This document shows positions 13,901 through 13,968 of a DNA stretch of 13,968 nucleotides, in pieces. Within the stretch, counting starts at the first letter, position 1. Every line of letters begins with the position of its first letter. The DNA is from Mesoaciditogaceae bacterium (lineage in GTDB: Bacteria; Thermotogota; Thermotogae; Mesoaciditogales; Mesoaciditogaceae). The notes under the pieces are model-generated. The model worked only from the letters and a program-made list of their open reading frames with translations. It had not been told where the DNA came from and made no database searches. The position numbers and the translations under genes were made by a program. The DNA lies in contig WFSH01000082.1 of NCBI GenBank assembly GCA_015486145.1, forward strand, positions 1 through 13,968, given 5' to 3'.

Positions 13901-13968
13901 ATGAAAGGTACTGTCAAGTGGTTTGACCCCAAGAAAGGCTACGGATTCATCACAATGGAGGACGGAAA
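13901..13968 (+). CDS. csp: Cold-shock protein, CspA family (partial, cut by window end)
   Basis: Single-stranded nucleic acid-binding cold-shock domain protein; only the first 22 codons are in the window, and the family's usual length is about 66-70 residues. MKGTVKWFDPKKGYGFITMEDG contains the conserved KGTVKWF opening and the RNP1 motif KGYGFI. It acts as an RNA chaperone in related bacteria. I chose the ATG at 13901: AAGGAGG (13886-13892) is eight bases upstream and the frame gives Csp sequence, whereas an ATG at 13897 is in a different frame and gives no Csp sequence. It has its own strong promoter and is separate from the upstream operon. Confidence 0.93.
   Translation, partial: MKGTVKWFDPKKGYGFITMEDG

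Overview
The window looks like chromosomal DNA from a moderately AT-rich thermophilic bacterium. My best guess is the phylum Thermotogota. The guess rests on three things: the start of the cold-shock protein at the right edge (MKGTVKWFDPKKGYGFI) resembles Thermotoga-type Csp, genes are packed with zero-length gaps and short overlaps, and TolC-like outer-membrane proteins imply a diderm (toga-bearing) envelope. This is inference from remembered family sequences; no search was run.

Left block, minus strand, 5388 down to 101: a five-gene operon for a MacB-type tripartite efflux or secretion pump. In transcription order it encodes a short TolC-like protein, a full-length TolC-like protein, a membrane-anchored adaptor, an ABC ATPase and a MacB/FtsX-type permease. 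Genes overlap or nearly touch, and three of the five use GTG or TTG starts whose ribosome-binding sites lie inside the upstream gene. Two different outer-membrane channel genes in one pump operon, and a substituted D-loop in the ATPase, are the unusual points.

Middle, 5389-5582: a divergent regulatory region. It carries a clear extended -10 promoter for the rightward operon, an inverted repeat over that promoter's -35 position, an 11-bp-period direct repeat, and a small palindrome in front of the efflux operon.

Right block, plus strand, 5583-13313: a six-gene operon encoding an ABC-F translation factor, histidine ammonia-lyase (hutH), RNase R (rnr), a CsoR/CstR-family sensor repressor, a secreted S41 C-terminal processing protease and a secreted N-acetylmuramoyl-L-alanine amidase. 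The gaps are 0, 0, -104, 15 and -1 nt. The sensor gene starts inside the basic tail of rnr in another frame, and its visible ligand pattern is Cys-Tyr-Cys instead of Cys-His-Cys, which points toward thiol/persulfide sensing more than copper sensing. The hutH gene has no other histidine-degradation genes beside it.

Right edge, 13314-13900: a 587-base gene-free stretch with a GC-rich terminator-like hairpin, a perfect 20-bp REP-like palindrome inside a longer inverted repeat, several other hairpins, and a 36-bp-period direct repeat leading into a strong consensus promoter. That promoter drives a cold-shock protein gene that is cut off by the window end.

I see no tRNA, rRNA, CRISPR array, transposase, phage gene or recognisable riboswitch. 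No wholly novel system is evident. The best leads are the unusual operon grouping with its Cys-Tyr-Cys sensor overlapping rnr, the two-channel efflux operon, and the REP-like palindrome.
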